Source: Macrothele yani (lineage: Eukaryota; Arthropoda; Arachnida; Araneae; Macrothelidae). Taken from it: 64,000 nucleotides of DNA. Location: NCBI GenBank assembly GCA_039090855.1, contig CM077006.1, positions 50,105,336 to 50,169,335 of the forward strand, in the 5' to 3' direction. The notes under the pieces were generated by a model that was not told where the DNA came from, made no database searches, and was given only the letters and a program-made list of their open reading frames with translations. Below, piece after piece: positions 42,678 to 54,296 of this stretch (the stretch's first letter is position 1; each line of letters opens with the position of its first letter). Made by a program: the position numbers and the translations under genes.

Positions 42678-43560
42678 CTTTCAAACAAGCAAAACAAATT
42701 CCTTCTTAGAAAGAATGAAAAAATAAAAAACGGAAAGCTGTGTCACAAACTTTTTAGAGGCTTCGGGCCTACGTAATACTGGCCCGAAGCCGTGCACCCC
42801 CCCCCCCCCCAGCTTTCACACATGCAAAACACATTCTTCCTTAGAAAAAAAAAAAAAGGAAAGAAACAGAGTTGCGTCACAAACTGTGTTCGGCGGCTTC
42901 GAGCCGACGTTATCCTAAGTTTTCAAACAAGTAGAAGACATTCCTCCTCCTTAGAAAAAAAAACAAAGAGGTTCGTCACGAACATGGTTCAGAGGCATCG
43001 GGCCGACGCAATTCCGGGCAACAGCGAAAGAAGCACGTCCGAACCAACGTAATTCCGGATCACGGCAAAAGAAGCACGCCAGGCCTACATAAACCCGGTG
43101 CGGCGCCGTGCTTCCTTTCCACTTAGCTTTCAAACAAGTAAAACAAATTCCTTCTCTTCGGGGGGGGGGGGGTAGAACGAATTTAAGAAAAGAAAGCTGC
43201 ATCACGAACTTTATTCAGATGCTTCAGGTCGAAGTAATCCCGGGCCACGGGGAAAGAAGCACGACAGGCATTTTTCTTTTTTTGTTCACACTTTGAAACA
43301 AGCAAAACAAATTCCTTCTCTTCGGGGGGGGGGGGGGGGGTAGAACGTATTTAAGATAAGAAAGCTGCGTCACGAACCTTATTCAGATGCTTCAGGTCAA
43401 CGTAATCCCGGGCCACAGCGAAAGAAGCACGACGGGGGTTTTTTTGTTGTTGTTGTTGTTCACACTTTGAAACAAGCAAAACAAATTCCACCACCCGAGG
43501 AAAAAAAAAAGACAAAGTCCTGTGTAACGAACTTTGTTCAGAGGCTTTTACATCGATTAT
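42678..43560. repeat. GC-rich degenerate tandem array with G/C runs
   Basis: Units begin at about 42678, 42812, 42918, 43126, 43291 and 43462 with a form of CTTTCAAACAAGCAAAACAA, then a homopolymer or A-rich block, then GTCACGAAC, CAGA-GCTTC and CGGGCC--G-GAAAGAAGCACG words. Runs of C (42797-42810) and G (43160-43172, 43324-43340) occupy equivalent places. CpG density is clearly higher than in the neighbouring intron. No ORF with recognisable content. Confidence 0.8.
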
Positions 43561-43839
43561 TTACAAAATCAGTAAAACTTTCTTAATAACAGCGAAAATA
43601 TGAATATCCGTTCCCCAATCTTCTGTTGGTGTTTCAGGGTCCAGAGATTGTAGTAAACTAAAACTGAATGGCAATCACAATGCCAATATCTCACAATGAT
43701 TAGTGCTAAGATTTATCTATGAGAAATTCTCATCCCAGGATGCTAGATGACAAATGTACTAAGACTGCAAATGAAGACATGATACAACAGCATTCACAGA
43801 AGTTTGGCAGCTCATTTGCAGTTTTACATTATGCATATA

Positions 43840-44736
43840 CAGTAGGACCGCGATTATCTGAGCCTCCATCATCCGAGTTTCAGGTTATCTGAGGTACCAA
43901 CGAAATTACGCACACAGCAGTGGGCGTGTACTTTTGCCAAGGTCACTGATCTATGACTCCCCTGCTCGTCATGCGCACCTGCCGCAGGGTACTGGAAGTA
44001 GGTCAGTCAGTGTCAGTCGGTGTCTTCTGCTATTCATGTGCTTCAGTTAACCGTGCAATGTTGTGTTTCATTTGTAAAATGAATGTCTCTGTTTTTATTT
44101 GAGGCCTTAGTGTAAAGTTGTGTTGTTCTGTTTTGCGATTCAAAGCAACATGAGTGCGAAAAGAAAAAAAGATTATTGTTTCATTAGAGACCAAGTTAAA
44201 AGCCATTAAAAGAATCGATCGAGAGGAGACAATAAAAAAGCTAGAATTAACAGACAAAAGCTAGAATTAAGACAAAATGATCATGGAGGCAGTAAATCAA
44301 GACAAGAGTGGCAGCAGTGACGATGAAAATAACTGTATAGTTCCTGAAAAAGTAGCCCATTCAAATGGACTTAAGGCAATCGAGAAGGCGATGGAGTACA
44401 TTGAGCAACAACCAGAGGCCACTTCAACGGACCTTCTGCTACTGCGATGCTGGCGTGAAATGGCGGCAACGAAGAGGGCGAGCGTCTTCAAGCAGAAAAC
44501 TTTGAAGGACAACTTTTCTAAATAAATCTTTCAAAATTATGTAAGTTTTGTTTTATATTATATAAATTTAATCTTGCGTTTAAACGTTTGTAACAAGTTA
44601 CCTTTAAATAAACGTAACTTATACCATATGCATCTTCATTTATAACCAAATTGCAATAAGGTCCCCATTATCTGAGTTTTTGGATATCCGAGCTAGGCCC
44701 GGTCCAACAATAGCTTGGATAATTGCGGTCCTACTG
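43840..44736 (+). mobile_element. Tigger deletion derivative (897 bp)
   Basis: Inverted ends CAGTAGGACCGCGATTATCT and, reversed, CAGTAGGACCGCAATTATCC, each next to TA (43838-43839, 44737-44738). Inside, a leader with the transposase start (ATG near 44151, MSAKRKKDYCF in mixed frames, ETKLKAIKRIDRGETIKK) is joined directly to the C-terminal tail (44277-44525). The DDE core is deleted. Confidence 0.85.
44277..44525 (+). pseudogene. Tigger transposase C-terminal tail
   Basis: Open frame of 82 codons: an acidic stretch (DKSGSSDDENN), then NGLKAIEKAMEYIEQQPEAT, STDLLLLRCWREMAATKR and KQKTLKDNFSK. This is the closing helical segment typical of Tigger/JRK-type proteins. It is preserved as an open frame only because the deletion joined here. 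The catalytic domain is missing, so there is no transposase activity. Confidence 0.8.
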
Positions 44737-44814
44737 TACTAAGTATTACACAACATTAAATTTTCAGCTAAGTGTGAATGACTGATTGCTTTGTGAAAAA
44801 GGAATTTATCTTAC

Positions 44815-44919
44815 CTATGCTAGATGACATTTCTCCAAGCATGAGATCCACTTCATGTAGACATATCTGCCACCCATTTACATTTACCTGCCATTGGAGA
44901 ATTGAACGCCCTCTCTGAT
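44815..44919 (-). CDS. NUP188 exon (model exon 2, 105 nt)
   Basis: Two bases complete an aspartate codon from exon 57307-57357, then QRGRSILQWQVNVNGWQICL and HEVDLMLGEMSSSI follow, ending with the first base of a glycine codon. Remembered vertebrate NUP188 reads YLVRWEYSYSSWTLFTCEIE then MLLHVVST; the W, the W ten or eleven residues later and the E-[DE]-ML spacing agree. The region corresponds to the beta-rich SH3-like insertion described in NUP188 structures. The acceptor is TTTGCAG and the donor GTAAGA is strong. The Tigger derivative ends only 79 bp downstream. Confidence 0.94.
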
Positions 44920-45045
44920 CTGCAAAGTAAAAAATCAGACATCAGTGCGCACGCACGCACACACACACACAACGAAAAATGCTTCATGGCATTTGCATTG
45001 TTATTCACTATATACAATTTTAAGATGGCAAATTATCTACATACA

Positions 45046-45867
45046 CAGTGAAACCTCTGAAAAATGGTCACTTTTCAGATCAGGAAAAAGTGACCATTGT
45101 TGGGAGGTGACTGTTGTTCAGAGGTGAGGCGTAAGCTAACATTGCTAGTCCATTCCATTTGTACAAAAACAGAATGAGTGTATAAACCTTTTGAACAAAA
45201 AAAAATGTATTGCTTTTTCCAAAAGCTGAATAAAACTCAATATAATAATTAAATAAATAATTCATGGTGTACAGGATTTTAGGAAAGCTGGATCTGGCAT
45301 CTGGTCTTCAACAGCCCTTAGAAATAGCAAACTAGGATTAGAGTATGCTACAGGAAAGAAAAGAAAAATGTTAGACAGTTGAAGTGTAACTGCATAGTTA
45401 GCATGCCAAAAAACAGGAACAAACCCCACATGGACCAAATCAAGGGATACCACCACCAAAGGGAACATTTTGGGCACCATCAACTACTCTCATAGCCTCC
45501 AGGAGGCAACTGAAACATACAAGGGAGCTGGAGCTCACTTCACATAGAACTAAATTTTAACTCCTTTCTTTTCACTTAAACACACCATTATACCCTTACT
45601 ACTTCAACCTATTGTGCCCCAGTTTCTTTAGCAATATTCTTTATTCCTATGTTATCTCTCTCACTGTAATTCTAAAGGAACTACATAAAATCCTTAGAAG
45701 GAGCAAGGTGTCTGCCAGATCATCAACGGATTGACTGAGGTGTCAGTTGACTGCTATTCAGTGGTTATCATTAGTGTTAATTCCATGGCAGCTGTTCTGT
45801 ACCATCCAAAACTTTCTGTTTCTTGTAAGTTACAGTTGTTCAGTGTTCAATAGTGGAGGTTTTGCTG
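45046..45867. mobile_element. Tigger/pogo-like non-autonomous element
   Basis: The left end CAGTGAAACCTCTGAAAAAT and the right end, reversed, CAGCAAAACCTCCACTATTG form a diverged inverted repeat; TA follows the right end, and CA replaces it on the left. Subterminal AGTGACCATTG/GGTCACTTTT words repeat near the left end. The interior (45270-45730) is unrecognised and could be a later insertion. Confidence 0.55.
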
Positions 45868-46320
45868 TATCGGAATTCACGGGACAGAAGAAAACTTGGT
45901 ATTTATATCACAGCACTCATCATTCTGATTTTCAGTTGCCTAGATCCATTAATGTATGAGAATTCCACTTACATAGTCAATTTTTGCACAAATTAATGCC
46001 AGACTTTTGCAACAAATTTTACATTACATTAAAATGTAATATTTAAAATTCTTATGAGAAATATCACAGATCACACATATTTTCCAAAGAGAATTATTCT
46101 AGCGCATAATCATCATCAGCAGCTGTGATCAATAAGAAAACTCTTCAAAATTTAAATTGTCCTGAAGTGAGAGACAAATCTATTATTTCCATTGTGTGCT
46201 CAAGTATTCTTGTCATTACGGCACTTCAAATAATACATTTCCAAATAATGGGAGCATATCAAGGTGAATCATCAGTCAGATGTGCTAGTAAACCACTTTC
46301 TATACATAGGGTTTGTGCAC
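45868..46320. other. Intron sequence, nothing recognised
   Basis: AT-rich, with no exon or element end recognised. Confidence 0.5.
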
Positions 46321-46428
46321 ATGTATAAAAAATAAATTCTGGTACTTTTCCAGGAGCTTATTAAACAATTCCAGCAGCTCAATTTTTTTTTTTTTTTTTT
46401 TTTTTAGATACATAGTGCATTGTTTATA

Positions 46429-48651
46429 CAATGGATCCCGCTTAAGAAGTTTTCATTGGGACGAAGTGACGAAAACTTCTTAAGTGGGAAAACTTCTTAA
46501 ACGGGAAGTGTCTGATTGGGTTTTGTAAGACTTTAACAATTAAAAATGCTGCATAGATTAAATCCAAAAATTACATTTTAGTTAATTTTAAAGAAACATA
46601 AAAAATTTTACCCCATTTAAACTTGAATATGAGGATTGAAAGCTACATTTATTGTGCTACAGGATTACAAAAATACTGATCTAAAAGCGTTTGTTTCTTC
46701 CTTTTTTTCCACTAGATTCACAAAGTACGTGTCCATTTCCCTCATATTTCTCATTATGTCCGCTGGAACACGTTCGAGCGGCAAAAATTTTTTAATGCTT
46801 TACCAGCTTCAGCTGAAGTTGGAATTGGCCTGCACTCATCTTCTTGCGTTTCTGGTTCATCGTCCTCTTGCGTTTCGATGTCGCAAATATTGTCAATATT
46901 TTGCATTTCAAAAGTGGGAACATCTTTGTCAATGTGTACAAACTCTTCAAAGGAAGATTTGAAGGTTTTTTTTTTTTTTTTTTGCAAACTTTCCCAAGCT
47001 TTGTTGTTGTCATGACTGTTTTCTTCATCAAAAAAACTAAACTCATCAGCGTTGAACCAGCTTTCCTGAAGCAATTTGTGATCGTTGAAGATACCTTTTC
47101 CCATGAAGAAACAATACAATGCATAGCATCTAATAAATTCAATTTCAGTGTACATCTGGTGTAACTTGAGTCTGATTCAAGCTTCTGCAGTAGCCAATAA
47201 ACTAAATGTTTCCTGCAGAATTGTTTCGTGGTTTTAATTATTCCTTGGTCCATTGGTTGTAACATTGAAATCGAGTTAGGTGGCAAGAAAACTACTTTTA
47301 TATTTTCCAGATGATCCATGTTCTTTGGATGGGCTGTGCAAAAAAATAACAAAACTTTTCTATTTTCTTTGGCCATTTTCTTCTGAAACTCCATTAAAAA
47401 GTCTTCAAAAATCTGAACTGTCGTGCATGTGTTTTTACTACTTTTGTAATTGCATGGAAAAGTTTTCACATTTTTGAAGCACCTCGGATTCTTTGATTTT
47501 CCAATGACCAATAAAGGCAACTTTTCTGTTCCAACCATATTAGCTCCTACCAGAACTGTCAATCTTTCTTTATTTACTTTGACTCCGTGGCTGCTATCTC
47601 CTGTGAAAGAGTAGGTGTTGTCAGGAATAAAGTTGTAAAACAAAGCACACTCGTCAGCGTTGAAAACATCTTTTGCTTCGTATGCTGATAACAGTTCTGG
47701 TAAAACATTAGATTTCCAATCATCCACTTCTTCGACGTTAACACCTTTTGATTCTCCAAAAACAATTTTATAAGTCAGTCCTGCTCTTTTCCTAAAACAG
47801 TCGATCCATCCATTGGAAGGATTAAATTCAACATTTAATTTCTTGGAAATCTCTTCTGCTTACTCATGAAGAATTGTCCCATTGATCGGAATGTTAGCGT
47901 TTGTTGCTTGTTTAAACCACACAAGAAGTTTTCCTTCGACATCCTCGTATTTACCCTTCTTAATCTTTTTTATTTTTAATGAATGGGAAGCATTTGCAAG
48001 CACAGTGTCCCGTTTTGCCACTATACCATTCAGGGTTGTAACAGGTAAATTTAGTTCTTTTGCTATCTGCACCCTAGTTAAATGCGGGTTTTCATCAACT
48101 TTCGTAATAATGTTTCATTTCTCAACCACAGATAAAGCTTTTCTTTTGATGCCTTTAGACGCCATATTTCTAGCTACGCATTTCAACAATAAAACTAAAC
48201 GTTTAACTCCACGTATGCGAGGTGCAACATCTGAGCCTAACTCTGACAGAATGACTAACTTTCAGCAGGTGTTTCCTTTCCCAGCCTTTCCCCAGCTCCA
48301 AAGATAAGGCGATTGTAATATGGAAAGGGCAAACGCAGAAGAAGTGGGGGAGTAAACATGACCCCCTGCGTTGACCGTGGGAAGCTGGCAGGGGCTTCGC
48401 TTGCTACATGTACTGGGAGAACAAAGTTAAGAAACGTTTCCTCCCAACTTCTTTGACATGTACTCCTGGACGAGTTCCAAAATCGTATGTTTTTACTTAG
48501 AAACTTGTGACACTTACAACTTCTTAAGTGGGGAAACTTGAAACATCGTTACTTCTTAAGTAGGAAAATTTAAAATCAGCACTATGGGGAAAAATTCGGG
48601 ACTCTAAATATAAAACTTCTTAAACTGGAACTTCTTAAGTGGGATCCACTG
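46429..48651 (-). mobile_element. Tigger/pogo transposon, near full length (2223 bp)
   Basis: Inverted ends CAATGGATCCCGCTTAAGAA and, reversed, CAGTGGATCCCACTTAAGAA, with TA at 46427-46428 and 48652-48653. The word ACTTCTTAAGTGGG and variants recur several times inside both ends, like subterminal transposase binding sites. One decayed transposase lies on the minus strand. Confidence 0.92.
46792..48165 (-). pseudogene. Tigger transposase with CENP-B-like DNA-binding part, broken
   Basis: Start at ATG 48165 (MASKGIKRKALSVVEK, stop). Downstream in frame is HLTRVQIAKELNLPVTTLNG, a pogo-type helix-turn-helix, then KGKYEDVEGKLLVWFKQATN (CENP-B-type second unit), a second stop, and after a frame change VFNADECALFYNFIPDNTYS with the first catalytic aspartate. 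The second aspartate block reads VLLFFCTAHPKN, where the usual LDNC-AHP has lost the aspartate. The third block QPMDQGIIKTTKQF is intact. The last part (46754-47155) runs in another frame. Two nonsense codons, at least two frame changes and a missing catalytic residue make it inactive. Confidence 0.9.
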
Positions 48652-48860
48652 TATTTGGCAAATTGGGTTGAAGTTTACTATGCATTCAAAATTCTTATGG
48701 AGTCCTATGAGTTTTGCAGTTCCACTGTTACAGTGTGTTCTTCCGTGTATGTTACAATTTCGGTGAAGTGGCAAAATATCGCCATATAAAAACTGCTCTG
48801 TATAAAATTTTTATAAAGCAATTTGGAACTTCACACAATGGTAATAACACCAAACAATTT

Positions 48861-49944
48861 CCCCATGGCACTGAAGATGTAAAACATGTGCAAAGACATA
48901 CAATAACAGTGGAACTAAGGGACCTATACAACTTCAGTAAAGCTCTGAAACATGTTTCATACATGCAAATAAATTCAAATCAGTTGGGTTCTTTTTTTTT
49001 TTTTTTTACCTTCCTGGAGCACTTACTGTACTGGTCACTTGCTGTCATAAATTTATACAACCAACATGAAATGATGCAACATTGGGCAGAGCTGCATATA
49101 AAAAAAGTGTATCTCAAGCTACACAACCAGTAAAACAGAAAACTTGCAGCAAACGTGAGAAGTGCAAGCCATGATAACAACAAAATGAGATAATTTTATA
49201 TAAAAAAATCAATACTAATAATTATTAGAGATTCCAATAATAATAAAATTGGCATGTTAGGGTTGAATGTCTGGATTCATATTTTGCCTTCTATGACAAA
49301 TGAAGTAGTTAGATTAAATTTAATTTCTCTGAGAAGCTTGTTTTTCAATTTCTCAGTCATTTCTAGGAACATGAAAAAACAAAAAGGGCAAGAATTTTTT
49401 CCTCTGCTTGAAAAGAAGTTCAAAATCAGAACTCTCCATCGCTGTCTTTTGTTACCCATAAAAAGTCATTTTCTCCACAAATAAGAGCTGGCAGTACAGT
49501 TTTTTTAAATTTAATTTCACTTGAAAAATGCTTGCGCTGCTTCTTGATATAGCATATACTAAGAAATAGAAAACATGCATTTATGCAAGATTAAATTTTT
49601 TAAAAAATCGTTACTACAGTTGCTCACTCTGCCATGAAAATAATTTTGTGGGTCATCGAAATGATCTGCAGTGAAAATAATTTTGTGGATCTTTGATTGG
49701 ATTTCTATATTTCCCCTGTTTGAAAATGAACCATTCATGATGGTAAAATGGTAATATGATTGAAGAAAATTCAACACATCATTTAATTCCAGCTTCACTA
49801 TGGCACAACTTTCAAGTTTTATGAGAGGTTAATCATATGGATAATAAATAGCTAATGGCTGCATTTCTTTGTCGAAATTGTGATAGTTAAGCAGACTAAC
49901 TATAACTTCAGCATATGCAAGTACAACTACTGCACTGTGGTATG
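48861..49944. other. Intron sequence, nothing recognised
   Basis: Poly(T) run at 48992-49007. A direct repeat of about 30 bp with GAAAATAATTTTGTGG lies near 49636 and 49674. No exon or element end was identified. Confidence 0.5.
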
Positions 49945-50345
49945 AACACCATTAATTACATGCATTACATACACATATCATTAAGCTGTTCTCTGAATTT
50001 CTGAGATTAGCTTCTCAGAAAAAGATCATCTGTGAAATCAAGGTTACTGATGATATGTTAGATTTTACTTACTGTTGATGTATCAAACATCACCTTTTAC
50101 AGTGATCTTGGCACATGACTAGAGCTTCACCAACATCCATCACACATCATACGCAAGACCTATTGTATTTCACACTCATTAACTTTTCCTCTTTTAAGCA
50201 TTGTTGAATCTAGTCCTTTCTTGATTTACTTATAGCCTTCTACCTTTTGCCACTTAGGCCTAATGGCTTTTTTCTTTTTTTTTTTTTTTTTGGTTAGCAT
50301 CTTTCACCACTTATTCTTTCCACATGGCCAAACCATCTTATAATG
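49945..50345 (-). pseudogene. RTE-type LINE 3' end, decayed
   Basis: The minus strand matches, with many changes, the last ~130 codons and 3' tail of the LINE at 22976-26005 and of the fragment at 61556-61965 (MVWPC-like, GRK-EEL, CVR-VMDVGEALVMCQDHC). The tail AATATGTGTATGTAATG-like sequence lies at the left. A poly(T) run near 50273-50291 interrupts it. A 5'-truncated old insertion. Confidence 0.7.
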
Positions 50346-50395
50346 TTTGCCTCCACCCTAAGAACAACATTTTGCTTCACACTAACACATCTACA

Positions 50396-50735
50396 ATGCA
50401 TCTACATGTGCATCGGGACTATGTAAATGACTGCAGAAATTCCTCAAACAGAAATGTACGCCCATATGGAAATTATGTGACGTATCACTGGATATTCACC
50501 CAAGATTTCAATATTTCATTCTTCACTCCGAATAAAGATTAGTGCAAATTGTGTAAGGCTTTTAAAACTGCTGAAGGTCCACATAATGAAGAACTGGGAG
50601 AATGTTGTGAGACTCATATTCTTGAAAAAGACTCGTCCCATGTTCAAAAAGCTAAAGACAAAGAGATGGTGAGTGATACATTTGTTGTTGCATTTTAGGC
50701 CCTGCTTCTCTGTCCAAGGAGTGATAAAGATGTTG
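50396..50735 (+). repeat. Partial duplicate of the repeat-protein ORF core
   Basis: This segment matches 52485-52830 with scattered changes (shared text includes TTTCAATATTTCATTCTTCA, AAAACTGCTGAAGGTCCA, AAAGACAAAGAGATGGTGAG). It encodes the same peptide core but with a stop (AAAGATTAG) and lies upstream of the N-terminal part, so the order is duplicated rather than collinear. Confidence 0.85.
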
Positions 50736-53685
50736 CTGAGAAGTACTAGAACTTCTGAAACAGATTGTGAAAGAGATGTTGCTGAAAAGCGGGCAAACGT
50801 GGCAGAAGGGAAACGAAGTGGCATAAACAATGTTACTGAGAAAAATGAAAATGTAGCTGGTAACCAGCACCTTGGAAATGTGAAGAAAGGGACAAAAAGG
50901 AGTACAAAACGATCTTCAGCACCAAATAAATGGCTAAAAAGTGAAATGAAATTACTTAGAAATACAGGACAGGCATGCATCTCTTCGTCTAAAACAGAAA
51001 AAAAAAGCATTTCTAAAAAAGAAGTGAAACCACCCTGTGGTATGAAATGCAAGTTAAAATGCTCTACAAAATTTAGTTTACAGGTAAGGCAAGAAATTTG
51101 CTTCACGTACAGGGAACTAGGAGATGTAGTCCGACAATGTGACTTCATTGCTTCACACATGCAGTGCACACAACCTGCTTATCAACACTCAACCAAAGAC
51201 AGTGAGGGGCGTTTGAACAATGCATTTTATTTTGAAGTGCAAGAGCAACACATTCGCATATGCAAATTTTTTTTAAAGCAACTCAGGGATTAAAACTCAA
51301 ATTTGAAATGGAAGGGAGTCTCCCCACTTGTGTTTGTAAATGGAGGGGATTGAAAATTTTTGGTGGGAAGTTTTGAATATGTGACTTAATAATATTAAAA
51401 GACTCTGGGAAAACAGTAGTAATGTTTCAAATAATATAGGCTATACTTGGTTCTTAAAACAAAGAGGTTAATTAGATAAAAAAAATTACTACATTCAATC
51501 TAATACAAATTACCATGATTCATTTTACAAAACTAGAGTTGTTCGTTTTGCAGTATGTTGATATCATGCAATTGCTCGTGAAGTATATATGTGTCTTTCA
51601 TTCTTTGCCACAGTTAGCAAGCTTTAATCAGCTGTTGTTTTGTTTCTGAGGGTTTATCTGGCCCAATTTCATAAATATGCATTAAGATTTTTGTTGCTTA
51701 ATGAATCTCTAAATGTTTACTGAATTTTGTTTTGTGTGTGCTAAAGCTGCATTCATGTGGTACATTTGTTAAACGTAACCACAAGACTTACTTGCAGAAG
51801 AACCTTTTGACACTAATAATGGAAATGTGTGCAGATGGTTGCTTATTAAAACTCTTAGAAAACTTTGGACATTGGCACATATACTCTTCATTTTTTACAG
51901 CTATGTTTAAATAGTAAATATTCCATAACTGTATCTTCATTAATTAAAAAAACCTGGTCTGCCAGGCTTTTGAAAGAATGTACCAAAACTTGTGCATGTG
52001 TATGTCTGTATGTGTTGCTTCACAGATTAAGATTCTACACACTCAAACTTTAAAAAGAGTAAATAAATAAGTATATTGCTCTTTCCACGTGACGTGCAAA
52101 TTTTGCGAGTGGTCCAAAAACGGACCCAAAATTTTATATTTATATACATTTTTTCTTAAAATTTCGTAAAGTGGAAGACTCCCGCCTAACAACTTTATTT
52201 CGGCAGGAGTTCAAATTTTTTGGCGTGAATCCCACCATCCTACCCTGAATTTTAACCCCTGGCAACTCTTGATATCAACGACAGGCCTATCAGAACAGTC
52301 ATTGAGAAAAAAAGGCGAAAAGGAAGGTTCTGTAACAGAAGATCGCCGTGGCAGGCATAAACATCACAAGACAGTTAAACAAAACATCAAGGAAGATATT
52401 CGTAGACATACCAAGTCCAAACCAAAAATAGAAAGCCATTACCTGAGGGCTCAATCAACTCGCCCTTCTTTTGATGAAGGAAAATCCATAGCTGACCTGC
52501 ATCAGGATTATGCAAGTGACTGTAAAAATTCCCCAAACAGAAGCGTAAGCCCATATAGAAATTATGTGAGTATCACCGGATATTCACACAAGATTTCAAT
52601 ATTTCATTCTTCACTCTGAAGAAGGATCAGTACGAATTATGTGAGGTTTTTAAAACTGCTGAAGGTCCAGATAATGAAGAACTGAGAGAACGTTATGAGA
52701 CTCATATTCTTGAAAAAGACTTGTCCCGTGTTGAGAAAGCTAAAGACAAAGAGATGGTGAGTGATACATTTGTTGTTGCATGTAATGACCTACAGGCCAT
52801 GCTCCCCTATCCAAAAGGTGATGTATCCATTTTTTACTACAAATCAAGACTTAACACCTATAATAGCTTCACCATCTCTGAGTTAAATAATGGTGCAGTC
52901 TCATGTTATGTTTGGCATGAGGGGGAAGGAAATAGGGGTGCTTCTGAAGTTGGATTTTGTGTTTTAAAATTAACTGAAGAAACAACAGCAAGGAAAAGCG
53001 AAACAACAGCAAGTAAACGCGAAACGACAGCAAGTAAAGTTATTTATTTTTTACTCTAACAATTGTTGTGGCCAGCAGAAAAACAAATTCATTATATCGA
53101 CGTATACGTATGCTCTCAGCAAATATCCAGTCTAAGCTATTACACACAAATTTCTCATCAAAGGTCATAGTCAAAATGAGGGTGAAAATGTTCATTCCAT
53201 GATAGAGAAGCAAGTCAACAAAATCATTGAAATCAGGACCTATATGTCATCCTGATCATTACATTTCACTAATCAGGACTGCCAAAAAGACAGGAAATTT
53301 TTACAAAGTTTTTGAACTTTGTCACACAGATTTCTTGGACATGGAACATTTAAGCAGCCAAATAGGAACTAATTTTAAGAAGAACTGTGACACAGAGGAT
53401 GTAAAAATTGGAGATATAAAAATACTACATGTGGAGAAAGAAGATCCATTTAAAGTGAAGTACAAAACAACCTATCAAAAAAGTGAGCCTTATAAGATGG
53501 TTGATGTATGCAAATCTTTTCAAGGAACAAGGAGCACATTTCCCACCCTGAATGGTTGTTCACACATCAGCCTCAAACTCTTGTATAGACAACAGCTTAA
53601 AATATCTGAGAGAAAGAAGGATTTGCTGAACTTAGTCAAGAAGAACATTCTGAGCTACAACACATCATTTTATAAAAATTTGTAA
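50730..53685 (+). pseudogene. Uncharacterised arthropod repeat-encoded protein, split
   Basis: In order: a basic region with RSTKRSSAPNKWLKSE, a Cys block PPCGMKCKLKCSTKFS then ICFTYRELGDVVRQCDFI, and EQHIRICKFFLKQL (to 51284); an inserted element (51285-52260); then ATLDINDRPIRTVIEKK, RRGRHKHHKTVKQNIKEDI, IESHYLRAQSTRPSFDEGKS, FTQDFNISFF, EKDLSRVEKAKDKEMVSDTF, CYVWHEGEGNRGASEVG and the C-terminal piece 53227-53685 ending KKDLLNLVKKNILSYNTSFY. I recognise this block order from uncharacterised, multi-copy arthropod proteins (from memory near Pfam DUF7869); several acidic residues could form a nuclease-type site, which is inference. Frameshifts near 52315, 52565 and 52960 plus the insertion make it a relic. 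Confidence 0.6.
51285..52260. mobile_element. hAT-like MITE (976 bp) inside the repeat-protein ORF
   Basis: The ends are AGGGATTAAAACTCAAATTT and, reversed, AGGGGTTAAAATTCAGGGTA. The flanks AGCAACTC (51277-51284) and GGCAACTC (52261-52268) are an 8 bp target duplication with one change. Removing one copy restores reading between the FFLKQL and TLDIN parts of the host ORF. The interior is non-coding. Confidence 0.8.
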
Positions 53686-53699
53686 CGCATAAAAATGGA

Positions 53700-54063
53700 A
53701 TCTTTTTTTTTTTTTTTTTTTTTTTCAAATTTCTTTATTTCTGTAGCTTATGAGTTAACAAGAAACATCTTTTCTTATAATTTTACAATGATTGGTTAAC
53801 TTGTTGACTGATAAAATCTTTCTAGTTAGTGATTTTTCAGAAAGTACTGTTAATTTTCACTTTCTTGTAATTATTTTTGTTATGTTGGTGCTTACAAGAT
53901 TGTATCATACGATTTTTTCGATCTGAATCAACTTATTTCTGTTTGGGACAATTTGAATTTCAAGTTTTATAGTTTTGTAAGGAAGTAAATAGTATTTTAC
54001 ATTTTCATTAACAATTTATAATACATTTTAATTTTTGTTTAACCAAACAGGAAAATTTGCATC
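53700..54063. other. AT-rich intron, poly(T) run
   Basis: A poly(T) run at 53702-53725 follows the end of the repeat-protein ORF. Nothing else was recognised. Confidence 0.5.
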
Positions 54064-54296
54064 TTTTTTTTTTTTTTTTTTTTTTTAGATTGGGGGGTTC
54101 AATGACCACTGTAAGCACCTCAGTGGGTTATAAGAGTCACCTGTCCATAATTTAGGGCCACTGGCTCCAGCGAAAAGAGAGAGCCAGTGCTGTAAGACAA
54201 ACACAACATCCATGCCTCACAGTGATTCGAACCCAGACCCATCATGGACGAATGGTCAGTAGCCATCATTTTGACCACTGCACCACCTGGGTGGCA
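54064..54296 (-). mobile_element. tRNA-derived SINE with oligo(A) tail
   Basis: On the minus strand: head GCCACCCAGGTGGTGCAGTG (A box), B box GGGTTCGAATCACTGTG, a body of about 150 bp, and an oligo(A) tail (seen as 23 T at 54064-54086). The flanks AAAATTTGCATC and AAAATTTGGCTTC are likely target duplicates. The copy at 12889-13108 is about as long and clearly related. Mobilised by a LINE in trans, by family knowledge. Confidence 0.85.

Larger units (their letters stand above)
46320..48860. repeat. Interspersed repeat (second copy) split by Tigger
   Basis: Flanks 46320-46428 and 48652-48860 join to match 12660-13200 without its SINE. The comparison defines the Tigger insertion point exactly (TTTA-TA then TTTGGCAAATTGGG). 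Non-coding. Confidence 0.7.

Noticed and set aside
50516..51169. 217-codon minus-strand open frame
   Set aside because: It lies opposite the repeat-protein ORF at 50730-51284, which has recognisable Cys and FFLKQL blocks. The minus frame is hydrophobic-looking antisense with no family match, so it is a shadow.
50273..54086. Poly(T) runs as Pol III terminators of nearby genes
   Set aside because: Most such runs end SINE/LINE copies (antisense oligo(A)) or are plain homopolymers; no Pol III gene ends at them.
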